A stretch of DNA of 64,000 nt from Saccharibacillus soli (GCA_002189105.1 NIOB01000010.1:56165-120164), one strand, 5' to 3'; positions 25,236 through 34,111 are shown, numbered from the stretch's first letter. Notes: a model not told the origin generated them from the letters alone. Program-made: numbers and translations.

Positions 25236-27030
25236 AATCGTCCCTCCCGGCGGGTATCTTGAAATAAATTTGCGTTCCTTTGCCCAGCTCACTGGAAATA
25301 CGCAGTCCGCACTCTTCCCCATACGTCATAACCAGTCGCTGATGGACATTGCGCAGACCGATGCGGCTTTCTTCCTTCTCGTCTTTTTCCCGAATCGACT
25401 CCTCCACCTGTCTGAGCCGCTCAGGGGTCATCCCTGCTCCGTTATCCATGACGTCAATCAACACTTCATCCCCGATCCGTACGGCATGCAGCGCTACATT
25501 CCCCTCGGTCTCCTTGTTTTCCAAACCATGCACGATAGCGTTTTCGATCAACGGTTGTACCAGAAGGGGCGGCAGCAGCACATCAAGCGTATCCGGCTCG
25601 GCCGCCAGGGTATAATGCAGGCGGTCGCCATGTCTAAATTTCTGGATCTCCAGATAAGATTCCACCATATCCAGCTCGTTCTTGAGTGTCGTGTGGCGAT
25701 TGCCAATCTCCAGGTTGCGACGGATCAATTTGCCCAGCAGACGCACCGCTCGTGCAATATCCTTCTCCCCCTGCACATGGGCGCGCATGCGAATCGACTC
25801 CAGCGCATTAAACAGGAAATGGGGGTTGATCTGGCTCGCCAGCATCTTGAGCTTAATCTCCCGCTGCATCACTTCCAGGCGACTGTTGGCTTCGCTCGCT
25901 TCATAGACCTGGTGCATCAATTCCTTAATGTTGCTCACCATATAGTTGAACTGCTCCGACAATTGGCCAATCTCGTCCTGACCGTCAATCCGCGATACCG
26001 TATCCAGATTGCCTTCGGCCACCCGATTCAGACTGCGGTTGAGCTTGAGCAGACGCGAACTGATGAGACGCGAATTGAAATAGACGGCAAGCAGCGCCAT
26101 CAGCAGGATGAAGACGATCAGACCCGCTCCGATCAGACCAATTCGGTTGGCATCATGCACAATGCTCTCCGAAGAGAACGCCGACACGATGGTCAGACCA
26201 CTTTTACTGGAAGAGGGAATCAGGGTGTTAATCGAGATTCGATAATCCACGCCGTCAATCTGACGCTCGAATGAACGCTCCGACGCATCGCCGCCTACTT
26301 CAAAGCCCATATCCCCCAATGTGCGCCCAATAGCCGAACGATCCTTGGCCGCCACGATATTCCCATCTTCGTCCGCAATCATCGTATCAAATGGTTCTTG
26401 ACTCAGCAGTGAATTCAGATACCCGGTATCCACCTGGATGACCAGAACACTGCGTTTACCGCTGGTGGGGAAAAAGATCTGGCGAACCAGACTGAGCTGC
26501 TTGGGCGAATTTCCGTCCGGATGGTTCAGATCGTCAATGTACATCCAGTTGATGACGCGAGCCTGCATCGCTTTCTCGTACCAGGTGGTCGCGCGAATCT
26601 TGCTGTCCGCGTTCATAAATTGCAGATTGTTCAGCAGCGTAGGGTTATCCGTGTACAGCTGGATGCTGCGGATCTCGCTATAGGAACGAACGTAGTCCGT
26701 AAAGTCCGTATATTCACGATAAGCATTGACCAGTTGAAAAGGATCATCATCGGAGTATAAGGTGGTCGCTACACGCTCCATATCCTTATCCAGAAGAAGC
26801 TGATTGGAGACGCGAATCGGGACGTTCAACAGGTTCTCCGTCTGCGTCTTGATCCGCTGTACGTTATTTTCCGTCTGTTCCGTGGCCTTTTGCAGCGCAT
26901 CCAGTCGAAAATATTGAATGACAATAAATCCGACAATCAATACCGGAATCATGACAACGATTACATAAAAAAAGATCAACTTATTGCGGATTCTCATATC
27001 GTTTAGCCATCTTACGAATCGTTTTCTCAC
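25228..27030 (-). CDS. Sensor histidine kinase, YesM type
   Basis: The product has 600 residues: membrane helix about 18-40, an extracellular Cache-like sensor of about 250 residues, a second helix about 293-318, a HAMP domain (about 315-370), the His_kinase domain with QINPHFLFNALESIRM (phospho-accepting His near 403), and an ATP-binding domain with IENAIVHGLE and DNGAGMTPERL. It detects an extracellular signal, often the binding protein loaded with sugar, and phosphorylates the YesN-type partner. The start is GTG, with GGAGGA 7 bases upstream. It is the promoter-proximal gene of the regulatory pair. Confidence 0.92.
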   Translation of the reverse strand: MRKRFVRWLNDMRIRNKLIFFYVIVVMIPVLIVGFIVIQYFRLDALQKATEQTENNVQRIKTQTENLLNVPIRVSNQLLLDKDMERVATTLYSDDDPFQLVNAYREYTDFTDYVRSYSEIRSIQLYTDNPTLLNNLQFMNADSKIRATTWYEKAMQARVINWMYIDDLNHPDGNSPKQLSLVRQIFFPTSGKRSVLVIQVDTGYLNSLLSQEPFDTMIADEDGNIVAAKDRSAIGRTLGDMGFEVGGDASERSFERQIDGVDYRISINTLIPSSSKSGLTIVSAFSSESIVHDANRIGLIGAGLIVFILLMALLAVYFNSRLISSRLLKLNRSLNRVAEGNLDTVSRIDGQDEIGQLSEQFNYMVSNIKELMHQVYEASEANSRLEVMQREIKLKMLASQINPHFLFNALESIRMRAHVQGEKDIARAVRLLGKLIRRNLEIGNRHTTLKNELDMVESYLEIQKFRHGDRLHYTLAAEPDTLDVLLPPLLVQPLIENAIVHGLENKETEGNVALHAVRIGDEVLIDVMDNGAGMTPERLRQVEESIREKDEKEESRIGLRNVHQRLVMTYGEECGLRISSELGKGTQIYFKIPAGRDDYV

Positions 27031-27278
27031 GCTGTCGTCCTCCGTAAAGCGGCGCGTTCATTGCGGCTGCGCCTTGCCGGTCGCCCTGCGACTCCTTTTC
27101 ATCATAACACAGAATGAAGCGGCTGTTTATCGGGTGCACAGCCTGCATTTTGTTCCGTTGCGAATTTGACAAAACCAGACTATACTGACAACAGTGCAAA
27201 GCTGCGCCGCGCTTGAGCAGACCTTGAGGTAAGGATCACGTACCGCTCAACCCGTGTCGCTTGTTCTAAGGAGGGTAT

Positions 27279-28238
27279 ATGCATTATTTAGCCGCTTTTT
27301 TACTGTCTCTGGTGGTGGCCTTAATCTTGATTCCCGTTCTGCGAAGATGGGCGGTACAGCTCGACTTCGTCGATAAGCCGCGCCCGGACAATGAACGCAA
27401 GCTGCATCGGGAGCCGATTCCGTTGATGGCGGGCATCGCCTTGTTCGTGGGCTTCGCGGTCACCTATGTGCTGTTCAGTGACATGACGTTCATCGAATCG
27501 GCTGCTGTACTCGGAGGTTCACTGCTTATTCTGCTGATTGGCCTGGTTGACGATTGGTACAAGGTCAGCCGACGTGAATTCCCGGCCCTGCCCAAGCTTG
27601 TCGTTCAACTGTTAGCCGCGCTGCTGGTCTATCTGGCCGGTATCCGCTTCTCGGGCTTCTCGAATCCTTTTACCGATACATATGTGGTGCTGCCGGAATG
27701 GCTTCAACTGATCTTGACGCTGCTGTGGATCTTCGGCGTTACCACCGTCATTAACTTCACGGATGGCTTGGATGGACTGGCCGGAAGTTTGGCGACCATC
27801 TCCGCAGGTACGCTGTTTGTCGTCGCCATCACCCAGCAGGAGAGCAATTCCGCCATCATGGCGATCAGTCTGGTCGGGGTGGGTCTTGCTTATCTGAAAT
27901 ACAACAAACCACCCGCCAAGGTGTACATGGGTGACTCCGGGGCGACGTTCCTCGGTTTTATTCTGGCGATTATTGCACTCGATGGCGCTTTTAAGCAGGC
28001 CACCGTACTGTCGCTGTTCGTTCCCATTCTCGCGCTTGGTGTCCCGATCTTCGACAATCTGTTCGTTGTATTCAAGCGACTCAAGAATGGTCAGAAAATC
28101 TACGAAGCCGACGCTTCGCAGATTCATTATCGTCTGCTGTCCAGCGGGATGAATCCTAAGCAGGTGCTGTTTGTACTCTGCCTGGTGAGTGTCTGCCTCA
28201 GCCTGTCCTCGATCATTCTCGTCCTGCTGCCGATCTAG
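27279..28238 (+). CDS. tagO: UDP-GlcNAc:undecaprenyl-phosphate GlcNAc-1-phosphate transferase
   Basis: The product has 319 residues and about ten membrane helices. The MraY/WecA-family catalytic loops are present: DNERKLHREPIPLMAG, the Asp-rich LVDDW, NFTDGLDGLAG and VYMGDSGATFLGF. It transfers GlcNAc-1-phosphate onto undecaprenyl phosphate, the first step of wall teichoic acid or related secondary polymers. AAGGAGG lies 7 bases before the ATG. It is monocistronic, with a strong terminator after it. MraY itself is unlikely because the N-terminal region and NFTDG motif follow the TagO group. Confidence 0.9.
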   Translation: MHYLAAFLLSLVVALILIPVLRRWAVQLDFVDKPRPDNERKLHREPIPLMAGIALFVGFAVTYVLFSDMTFIESAAVLGGSLLILLIGLVDDWYKVSRREFPALPKLVVQLLAALLVYLAGIRFSGFSNPFTDTYVVLPEWLQLILTLLWIFGVTTVINFTDGLDGLAGSLATISAGTLFVVAITQQESNSAIMAISLVGVGLAYLKYNKPPAKVYMGDSGATFLGFILAIIALDGAFKQATVLSLFVPILALGVPIFDNLFVVFKRLKNGQKIYEADASQIHYRLLSSGMNPKQVLFVLCLVSVCLSLSSIILVLLPI

Positions 28239-28263
28239 CCCGGCGCAGCCCAGAGCCTCACAG

Positions 28264-28309
28264 AAGAAGACCCCCAGACTCGATTACAATCGAATCTGGG
28301 GGTCTTCTT
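28264..28309. terminator. Bidirectional terminator between tagO and GNAT gene
   Basis: AAGAAGACCCCCAGA and TCTGGGGGTCTTCTT form a 15-pair stem with an inner CGAT/ATCG stem; it lies 26 bases after tagO and 57 bases after the convergent GNAT stop. Confidence 0.88.
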
Positions 28310-28365
28310 GGCATGGGCCGGTCTGCGTCGCTTGTCCATTCCACCTGCTTGCAATCGCCTTGCTC

Positions 28366-28881
28366 TTACTTGCGGTTCATCCGGTAGTGAAGCAGCACTT
28401 GATTCCCGACGGGGCCTTCCTTGCGCCGACCGCGATCTTCGAAGCCCGCCTGCTGGTAGACGCGAAGTGCGGCCTCATTTTGGGAGTTGACGACCAGGAC
28501 AATCTCGTTCATGTCGGGAAAATAATCACTGACGAACTTGGGCAGCATCGTCATCGCACGTTTCGCATATCCTTTGCCCTGTTCCGGCAAATTCACGGAT
28601 AGCGACCGCACCAGCATCGCACGCGGCGAATCGGTAATGCTGCGAATCCGGTCTCCCCGATGAAGCACAAAGAAGCCTACAGGCTTCTTATCGACAACGA
28701 TCACAATCGCGTGACGATCCCGATCTTCCCGACACAGCTGAATGGCTCTAACCGGCAGAGCCGTATGTTTCTCCTGCTCGTCGGATACTTGATAATCTTC
28801 AAACAGAGCCTTCTCGTATTCGGGACGGAAAAACTTCAGCTCCACCTTCGGCTCATCCGTCCCCTGGGGCATGCTGCTCAT
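28366..28881 (-). CDS. GNAT family N-acetyltransferase
   Basis: The product has 171 residues with the GNAT fold: a beta strand PVGFFVLHRG, the acetyl-CoA pyrophosphate loop NLPEQGKGYAKRAMTML (Q/RxxGxG/A type, about 114-130) and the later NEAALRVYQQAGFE motif. The substrate may be an amino group on a small molecule or protein; nothing in the sequence fixes it. AGGAGG lies 8 bases before the ATG. It is a single gene between tagO and ywbE. Confidence 0.85.
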   Translation of the reverse strand: MSSMPQGTDEPKVELKFFRPEYEKALFEDYQVSDEQEKHTALPVRAIQLCREDRDRHAIVIVVDKKPVGFFVLHRGDRIRSITDSPRAMLVRSLSVNLPEQGKGYAKRAMTMLPKFVSDYFPDMNEIVLVVNSQNEAALRVYQQAGFEDRGRRKEGPVGNQVLLHYRMNRK

Positions 28882-29012
28882 CCTGTGTTCCTCCTATCTT
28901 CGCTTACAGCCGCTCCGCTTCTGGCCTCAAGCTTATGAAGATTTGAAGCCATCACCTTACTATTAAACGTGAACGTTCCTTCTCTAATCGCAGGATGAAC
29001 GCTGATCCGGAT

Positions 29013-29207
29013 TCATTCCACGATCTGTTTGACGCGTCCGACCTGTCCATCCTGTAGGCGAACCTTGATGCCATGTGGATGCGTTGCGGAATTGGTCAAA
29101 ATATCCCTGACCACACCTCTTGTGAGCGCACCCGTCGGTTGATCTTTTTTCAGTACAATGTCTACGGTCAGACCCGGTCGAACATCGGATCGATTTCTGC
29201 CATTCAT
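29013..29207 (-). CDS. ywbE: YwbE family protein
   Basis: The product has 64 residues and matches the conserved YwbE family: RPGLTVDIVLKKDQPTG, TRGVVRDILTNSATHPHG and IKVRLQDGQVGRV. The fold is a small SH3-like beta barrel; function is unknown. ATG at 29207 is preferred to an open extension to 29273 because GAAGGAG lies 8 bases upstream and the family begins with MNGxxR. It lies between a GNAT gene and the terminator of the zinc transporter. Confidence 0.85.
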   Translation of the reverse strand: MNGRNRSDVRPGLTVDIVLKKDQPTGALTRGVVRDILTNSATHPHGIKVRLQDGQVGRVKQIVE

Positions 29208-29271
29208 GTCGTTCTCTCCTTCTTTATCAGCTTCCTCCATCATAACATAGGGAATAGACCCGCCAAAATGC

Positions 29272-29308
29272 AAAAGCCACCGTCCGCAGATCCGCGAACG
29301 ATGGCCTT
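29272..29308 (-). terminator. Terminator of the zinc transporter operon
   Basis: On the minus strand GCCATCGTTCGC and GCGGACGGTGGC form a stem with one G-U pair around GGATCT, followed by TTTTGCATTTT, 55 bases after znuA. Confidence 0.75.
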
Positions 29309-29361
29309 GACGATGAAGATTTCCTTTATTCCACTCTTACATCCCTGACTTCCGCACTCCA

Positions 29362-30492
29362 TCATTCATTTAATGCCCGGCTTAACGCTTCGAGATTCTT
29401 GCGCATGACCGACAGATAATCCTCACCGGCGGCCGTTTCTTCCGAGGTCAATCCTTCCAGTGGGTTCAGCACATCCGTTTTTGCCCCAATCTCCGCTGCG
29501 ATCGTCTCCGCAACCTTCGACGACACCAACGTCTCAAAGAAGATCGTCTTGACCTGATGCTGCTTGGCAAACTCGATGACGCCAGCCATCTCCTGGGCGG
29601 ACGGCTCTTGATCCGGCGATAATCCGGCAATTGGAACCTGAGTCAGCCCATAATCTCTGGCCAGATAGCCAAATGCGGCATGCTGCGTGATAAAGTCTTT
29701 GCGTTTGACCTGTGACAGCTTGCTTTTAAACTCTGCATCCAGGGCTTCAAGCTTCGCCACGTAAGCATCCGCATTAGTCTTATACTGCGCGGCGTGATCG
29801 GGATCTGCCTTGGCAAAAGCTGCCTCGATACTGCGAACTTCCTTCACCGCCAGCTCAGGGGACAGCCAGACATGCGGGTCAAGCCCTCCATGGTCATGGT
29901 CATGCACCGCTTCGCCTTCATGATCGTGTGTCTCCTCGGCGGCAGCATCGTGGTCATGGCCTTCTTCCGCCTCATGGTCATGTTTTTCCTCCGCTGTACC
30001 GCCATGATCGTGCACATGTTCATGCTCTGATTCTTCTTCCTCGGCGCCTTCCATGAGGTCGATTCCCTGACTGGCTTCCACCGCATGGAGCTGGGTTGAA
30101 GAGGAAGCATCCAGCACCTGATCCACCCAGCTCTCCATCCCTGCACCGTTATAGATCAGCATATCCGACTCTTCAATCTTCGCAATGTCCTTCGGTGTGG
30201 GCTCCCAATCATGAGGTTCCGTACCGGCAGGAATAAGCAGCTGCACATCGGCAAACTCACCACCTACGTTCCGTGCAAATTCATACATGGGATAAAAACT
30301 GGCTTCCACCTTGAGTTTATCGGCCTGCTGCGTAGGAGTAGCTGCCGAAGATTGCGGGTTCGCCTCGGTGTCTGTTGAACCTACTTTGCTGGTTACGGCA
30401 TCAGAGTTAGCGCCGCAGCCTCCAAGAATCAGCATCAGACTCAGCAGTGAAGCCCCAAGCTTCGCCCTGCCTATCTCTGTTTTTCTTTTCAT
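29362..30492 (-). CDS. znuA: Zinc-binding lipoprotein of ABC transporter
   Basis: The product has 376 residues with lipobox LGGC (Cys26). It belongs to cluster A-I metal-binding proteins: GTEPHDWEPTP, LDPHVWLSP and QHAAFGYLARDYG supply the three metal histidines, and EIGAKTDVLNPLEG lies near the C-terminus. Between the first two motifs is a long His/Asp/Glu-rich loop (about residues 153-205; repeats of HDH, HDHE and HDHD), the hallmark of zinc rather than manganese uptake. It is encoded 8 bases after znuB and is the last gene of the znuCBA set under a Zur box. The Streptococcus-type name adcA would apply equally. Confidence 0.9.
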   Translation of the reverse strand: MKRKTEIGRAKLGASLLSLMLILGGCGANSDAVTSKVGSTDTEANPQSSAATPTQQADKLKVEASFYPMYEFARNVGGEFADVQLLIPAGTEPHDWEPTPKDIAKIEESDMLIYNGAGMESWVDQVLDASSSTQLHAVEASQGIDLMEGAEEEESEHEHVHDHGGTAEEKHDHEAEEGHDHDAAAEETHDHEGEAVHDHDHGGLDPHVWLSPELAVKEVRSIEAAFAKADPDHAAQYKTNADAYVAKLEALDAEFKSKLSQVKRKDFITQHAAFGYLARDYGLTQVPIAGLSPDQEPSAQEMAGVIEFAKQHQVKTIFFETLVSSKVAETIAAEIGAKTDVLNPLEGLTSEETAAGEDYLSVMRKNLEALSRALNE

Positions 30493-30499
30493 CAGGTCT

Positions 30500-31411
30500 T
30501 CATTCCTTCCCTTGGGCTGCCGCCCGATACTCGGTGCGGTCCGTCACCCTTACTACCGTTTTTATCGCGGGTACAACCTTGGTATGACGCCGACCATAAC
30601 CTCCATGCCTTCTGACCATCAGCCAGAGCTTCTGCGCCATGATCCCCAGAATCAAGAACGCCAATAAGAGCAGCGCAATCGTGCCTCCTGGAGGCGTATT
30701 GACGGTATAAGACAACGTTAGCCCCCCGAAAATGCCGACAAGCCCAATCCCAACCGACAGGATCATCGCCGCCACAAATCCTCCTGCTATCCGCAGAGCC
30801 AGGGCAGCCGGCAGCACCAGCAGAGCCGATACCAGCAGCACGCCTACGACAGGCATAGCCGCTGCAACCGTCATGCCCGTCAATACGGAAAAAGCAGCAG
30901 ATAAGCGCCGAACCGCCACTCCGCTGATTCCGGCGGTCTCCTCGTCAAAGGTGATCGCGTACAGCGGACGGCGAAATACGCTGAAGAACAGCAGGCCGAT
31001 TCCGGCAGCGGCACCGATCAATCCTAACTGCGTGGAGCTCACCGCAACGATGGAGCCAAATAAATAAGCGCTAAAGCTCTGCGACAGCGATTTGCCCAGG
31101 CTCATCAACACCACTGCCACCGCCAGCCCCCCGGTCATCAATAAGGCAACGGGTACTTCCGCGTATGTACGATAAACGGCTCTCAGCCGTTCGATCAGCA
31201 GCGCCGCAATCACCGCAGCCGCGAATCCTCCGATCGAAGGATTGACGCCCAGCAGACTGCCTGCCGCCACGCCAGCCAACGAGACATGAGATAACGTATC
31301 GGCCATCAGCACCTGGCGGCGCAGCATGAGATAGACGCCAAGTATCGGAGCAATCAAGCCCAGCAGCGTTCCCGCCAACAGCGCACGCTGCATGAATTCG
31401 TAAGCGAGCAT
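30500..31411 (-). CDS. znuB: Zinc ABC transporter permease
   Basis: The product has 303 residues with about eight membrane helices. Family motifs include LMLRRQVLMADTLSHVSLAGVA at the N-terminus and FDEETAGISGVAVRRLSA in the loop that meets the ATPase. It forms the membrane channel of the cluster 9 zinc importer. The C-terminus is basic and extends about 35 residues past the last helix. The start lies 6 bases after the znuC stop, consistent with tight co-expression. Confidence 0.9.
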   Translation of the reverse strand: MLAYEFMQRALLAGTLLGLIAPILGVYLMLRRQVLMADTLSHVSLAGVAAGSLLGVNPSIGGFAAAVIAALLIERLRAVYRTYAEVPVALLMTGGLAVAVVLMSLGKSLSQSFSAYLFGSIVAVSSTQLGLIGAAAGIGLLFFSVFRRPLYAITFDEETAGISGVAVRRLSAAFSVLTGMTVAAAMPVVGVLLVSALLVLPAALALRIAGGFVAAMILSVGIGLVGIFGGLTLSYTVNTPPGGTIALLLLAFLILGIMAQKLWLMVRRHGGYGRRHTKVVPAIKTVVRVTDRTEYRAAAQGKE

Positions 31412-31416
31412 CCTCT

Positions 31417-32133
31417 TTATTCGCCTCCCCAGCGTTCCCCGGCTGTCTGTTCTGCCTGGCTCAGATCGGCTTGCGGCGCCATGTCATCTTCAACTTTTTC
31501 CAGCGTAATGATCCGATCCAGATAGCGCCCGGCTTCTTCCAGCCCATGAGTGACCATCACCACAGTTATTCCGTGCTGCCGAGTCTGGTGACGCATCAAG
31601 CGATACAGTTCAAGACGGCTGTGGGCATCCATGCCGGTTGTCGGTTCGTCGAGAATCAGCACATCGGGGCACTGTACGAGCGCTCTTGCCAGACACACCC
31701 GCTGCTTCTGCCCGCCGGACAGCTCCCCGATTCGCCGCCTGCGCAGTTCCCACATGCCTACCTGTTCCAGACTGCTCTGCACCAGACGCTCCTCTTCTGC
31801 GCCCATACGCCGGAACAGCCCCAACCGACCATGGCAGCCTGAGCGCACCAGCTCAATGACCCGACTTGGAAACCCGGCGTTAAACGAAGACGCATGCTGG
31901 GGAACGTAACCGATGACCGGCTTCTGACCACCAAAGGCGTCTGTGTTTAATTCAATCCTTCCGCTCCACGGCTTCAGCAGCCCAAGCAGCAGTTTGAGCA
32001 CCGTGGTCTTGGCTGTGCCGTTAGGCCCGGTGATGCCGAGAAACTCACCTTTATATACGTCCAGCGTAACCCCCTGTACGACAGGCGATTCCCCATACCC
32101 AAACTCGACATCCCGCATGGAAGATAAGATCAT
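31417..32133 (-). CDS. znuC: Zinc ABC transporter ATPase
   Basis: The product has 238 residues. The Walker A loop reads GPNGTAKTT, with Ala where most ABC proteins have Gly before Lys, a variant that occurs in this zinc subfamily. The signature LSGGQKQRVCLARAL, Walker B VLILDEPTTGMD and the switch His in VTHGLEEAG are normal. ATG at 32133 is selected because AAGGGG lies 9 bases upstream; an earlier ATG at 32157 lies within the Zur box and has no ribosome binding site. Translation begins only 13 bases after the Zur box, so the promoter must overlap the operator. Confidence 0.9.
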   Translation of the reverse strand: MILSSMRDVEFGYGESPVVQGVTLDVYKGEFLGITGPNGTAKTTVLKLLLGLLKPWSGRIELNTDAFGGQKPVIGYVPQHASSFNAGFPSRVIELVRSGCHGRLGLFRRMGAEEERLVQSSLEQVGMWELRRRRIGELSGGQKQRVCLARALVQCPDVLILDEPTTGMDAHSRLELYRLMRHQTRQHGITVVMVTHGLEEAGRYLDRIITLEKVEDDMAPQADLSQAEQTAGERWGGE

Positions 32134-32145
32134 CTCAATCGCCCC

Positions 32146-32164
32146 TTGCGTAATCATTACGATT
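32146..32164. promoter_or_regulatory. Zur box upstream of znuC
   Basis: The 9-1-9 dyad has the core CGTAATCATTACG and flanks close to the Bacillus Zur operator (TCGTAATNATTACGA type). Zinc-loaded Zur should bind here and repress znuCBA. Confidence 0.82.
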
Positions 32165-32199
32165 TAGAAAAGAGTAAAATTTTTTGCCTTCTATTTGGC

Positions 32200-32349
32200 T
32201 TAACGAGTCTCCCGGTGAATCGTGTATTTCTTGAGACGCGGGCAGTATTTTTTCAATTCCAGACGTTCCGGGTGATTGCGTTTGTTCTTGGTCGTTGTGT
32301 AGTTGCGATCCCCACATTCTGTGCAGGCTAACGTTACGATTACTCTCAT
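32200..32349 (-). CDS. rpmG: Ribosomal protein L33
   Basis: The product has 49 residues, [20 protein letters not shown] through [21 protein letters not shown], a clear bacterial L33. The first zinc pair is present (CTEC), but the second is reduced to one cysteine (YCPRLKK), so the zinc ribbon is incomplete; it may be a form that does not need tightly bound zinc. GGAGG lies 8 bases before the ATG used. It sits between the alternative S14 gene and the zinc transporter, consistent with the zinc-economy module. Other L33 copies should exist elsewhere in the genome. Confidence 0.9.
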   Translation of the reverse strand: MRVIVTLACTECGDRNYTTTKNKRNHPERLELKKYCPRLKKYTIHRETR

Positions 32350-32441
32350 CATTCCTACCTCCTATTTATCACTATGGCTGTGAAGCTCAGATAAACGACA
32401 GCCTCTCCCAATTGTCCACCAGCTAAAGCGAATGACTTCTC

Positions 32442-32711
32442 CTACCAACTCGACTTGGTAACACCGGGAATCTGCCCTTTATGCGCCAGCTCGCGGAACA
32501 TGATTCGGGAGACTTTGAACTTGCGAAGATACCCGCGTGGGCGTCCTGTCAGCTCACAGCGGTTTTTGAGCCGGGTGGGTGAGGCGTCACGCGGTAATTT
32601 TTGCAGCGCCGCATAGTCGCCTTTGGCCTTTAATTCCTTGCGCAGCTCCGCATATTTTGCAACGGTCTCCTGCCGTTTGCGCTCCCGCACGACTTTGGAC
32701 TTTTTCGCCAT
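32442..32711 (-). CDS. rpsN: Ribosomal protein S14, zinc-independent form
   Basis: The product has 89 residues: [37 protein letters not shown] and [18 protein letters not shown]. It is the long S14 that lacks the CxxC...CxxC zinc ribbon of the 61-residue form; only one cysteine is present. In Bacillus the homologue (YhzA/RpsN2) is induced by zinc starvation through Zur and lets ribosome assembly continue without zinc. It lies 42 bases after the CobW gene, which has a Zur box, and is probably in the same transcript. Confidence 0.93.
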   Translation of the reverse strand: MAKKSKVVRERKRQETVAKYAELRKELKAKGDYAALQKLPRDASPTRLKNRCELTGRPRGYLRKFKVSRIMFRELAHKGQIPGVTKSSW

Positions 32712-32753
32712 GATGATGTCCTCCTTATATTCAGATCTAAACTCAGCTAGAGC

Positions 32754-33959
32754 CTACACTTCTTCCAATTCCGGAACGTACCAGGGCAGCGGATTGTAAA
32801 AAGCCGACCAGTCTGCCTGCATCTCTTCGTCGCTCAATAGGCAGCTGTCCAGCTCCGCTTCAATGACTTCACGTTCCATCTCGATGCCGATCAAGACGAA
32901 CTCTGTCATGCGGTCGCCCGTCTGCTCGTCCCAACCTTCCCGAAGTTCAGGCTGCTGAGTGAACAGCTGTCTGCGCTCCTCGTCCGGCAGTCCGGCTATC
33001 CAGCTTCCCGCCGGGCCAAATTGAATCGAAGGCCCCGCCTGACTTAGACTCGCCGCCCAATCCTGTCCGGCAGCCATCCAGATCAGGCCTTTGGCTCGCA
33101 CAACTTCAGTTGGCCATTCACTTAATACCCCAGCCAGTCGTTCCGGGTGAAAAGGACGTCTGCGGCGGTATACAAAAGAGCTAATGCCATATTCCTCGGT
33201 CTCGGGCGTGTGTTCTTCTTTTTGAAGCTCCCGAATCCAACCTGGCGTCAGACTGGCTTTCTCTACATCGAACAATCCGGTGTTCAAGATCTCAGCCGGA
33301 TCGACCTGCCCTTGAACCGTGCGAATGATCTTCGCCGACGGCTGAAGCTTGCGCAGTACCCGCTCCAGACGCTCGAGTTCGTCCGGCTCAACCAGATCGC
33401 ACTTGTTGAGCAGCAGCACATCGCACGTCTCCACCTGATCGATCAGCAGATCCGTCACATCACGCAGGTCGTCCGCTCCGGCTGCCTGACCACGCGCCAA
33501 CAGACTCTCTCCCGACTCAAAATCATGCCAGAAGCGATACGCATCCACCACCGTCACCATACAGTCCAATCGGGCAGCCGAAGTCAGATCCACGCCTGTA
33601 TCCTCGTCCGCATAGCTGAAAGTCTGGGCAATCGGCACCGGTTCGCTGATGCCTGTGGACTCGATCAGAATATAGTCAAACCGTCCCTCATCCGCCAACC
33701 GCTGAACCTCGCGCAGCAGATCTTCACGCAGCGTGCAGCAGATACAGCCATTGGACATCTCCACCAGCTTCTCTTCCGTGCGCGACAGCCCCGCTTCACC
33801 GGCAACCAGCCCCGCGTCCACGTTGATCTCGCTCATGTCATTGACAATGACCGCGACTTTCAAGCCCTGACGGTTATGAAGAATATGATTCAATAGAGTC
33901 GTTTTCCCCGATCCCAAATAACCGCACAGGACGGTAACCGGAATCTTTTGGCTCTCCAT
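32754..33959 (-). CDS. CobW/COG0523 GTPase, putative zinc metallochaperone
   Basis: The product has 401 residues. The GTPase domain shows Walker A GYLGSGKTT (13-21), the family metal motif GCICC (Cys72, Cys74, Cys75), switch region ESTGISEP and base-recognition NKCD. The C-terminal CobW_C domain (about 270-370) contains RRRRPFHPERL and the ending is acidic. It resembles YciC/ZagA, which delivers zinc to key enzymes during zinc limitation. ATG at 33959 has AAGGAGC 7 bases upstream. A Zur box lies about 20 bases further upstream. First gene of the zinc-saving group with rpsN, rpmG and znuCBA. Confidence 0.9.
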   Translation of the reverse strand: MESQKIPVTVLCGYLGSGKTTLLNHILHNRQGLKVAVIVNDMSEINVDAGLVAGEAGLSRTEEKLVEMSNGCICCTLREDLLREVQRLADEGRFDYILIESTGISEPVPIAQTFSYADEDTGVDLTSAARLDCMVTVVDAYRFWHDFESGESLLARGQAAGADDLRDVTDLLIDQVETCDVLLLNKCDLVEPDELERLERVLRKLQPSAKIIRTVQGQVDPAEILNTGLFDVEKASLTPGWIRELQKEEHTPETEEYGISSFVYRRRRPFHPERLAGVLSEWPTEVVRAKGLIWMAAGQDWAASLSQAGPSIQFGPAGSWIAGLPDEERRQLFTQQPELREGWDEQTGDRMTEFVLIGIEMEREVIEAELDSCLLSDEEMQADWSAFYNPLPWYVPELEEV

Positions 33960-33979
33960 TCGTACCGCTCCTTCAATAA

Positions 33980-33998
33980 AATAGTAATTATTACGATT
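33980..33998. promoter_or_regulatory. Zur box upstream of the CobW gene
   Basis: The dyad AGTAATTATTACGA has perfect GTAAT/ATTAC half sites around one central base and differs from the Bacillus Zur core at one outer position. It covers the likely promoter of the CobW gene. Confidence 0.82.
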
Positions 33999-34043
33999 AA
34001 CAAAGCACACTATACTCTTGTTGGTTGGGGGTTGTCAACGCAC

Positions 34044-34075
34044 AAAAAAAAGAAACCCGGCCGAGGCCGGATTTC
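34044..34075 (-). terminator. Terminator after SnoaL-like gene
   Basis: On the minus strand AATCCGGCC and GGCCGGGTT form a stem followed by TCTTTTTTTT, 37 bases after the stop. Confidence 0.85.
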
Positions 34076-34111
34076 AAATATTTTAATTTTTGATTTTTCG
34101 GCTACCCTCTT

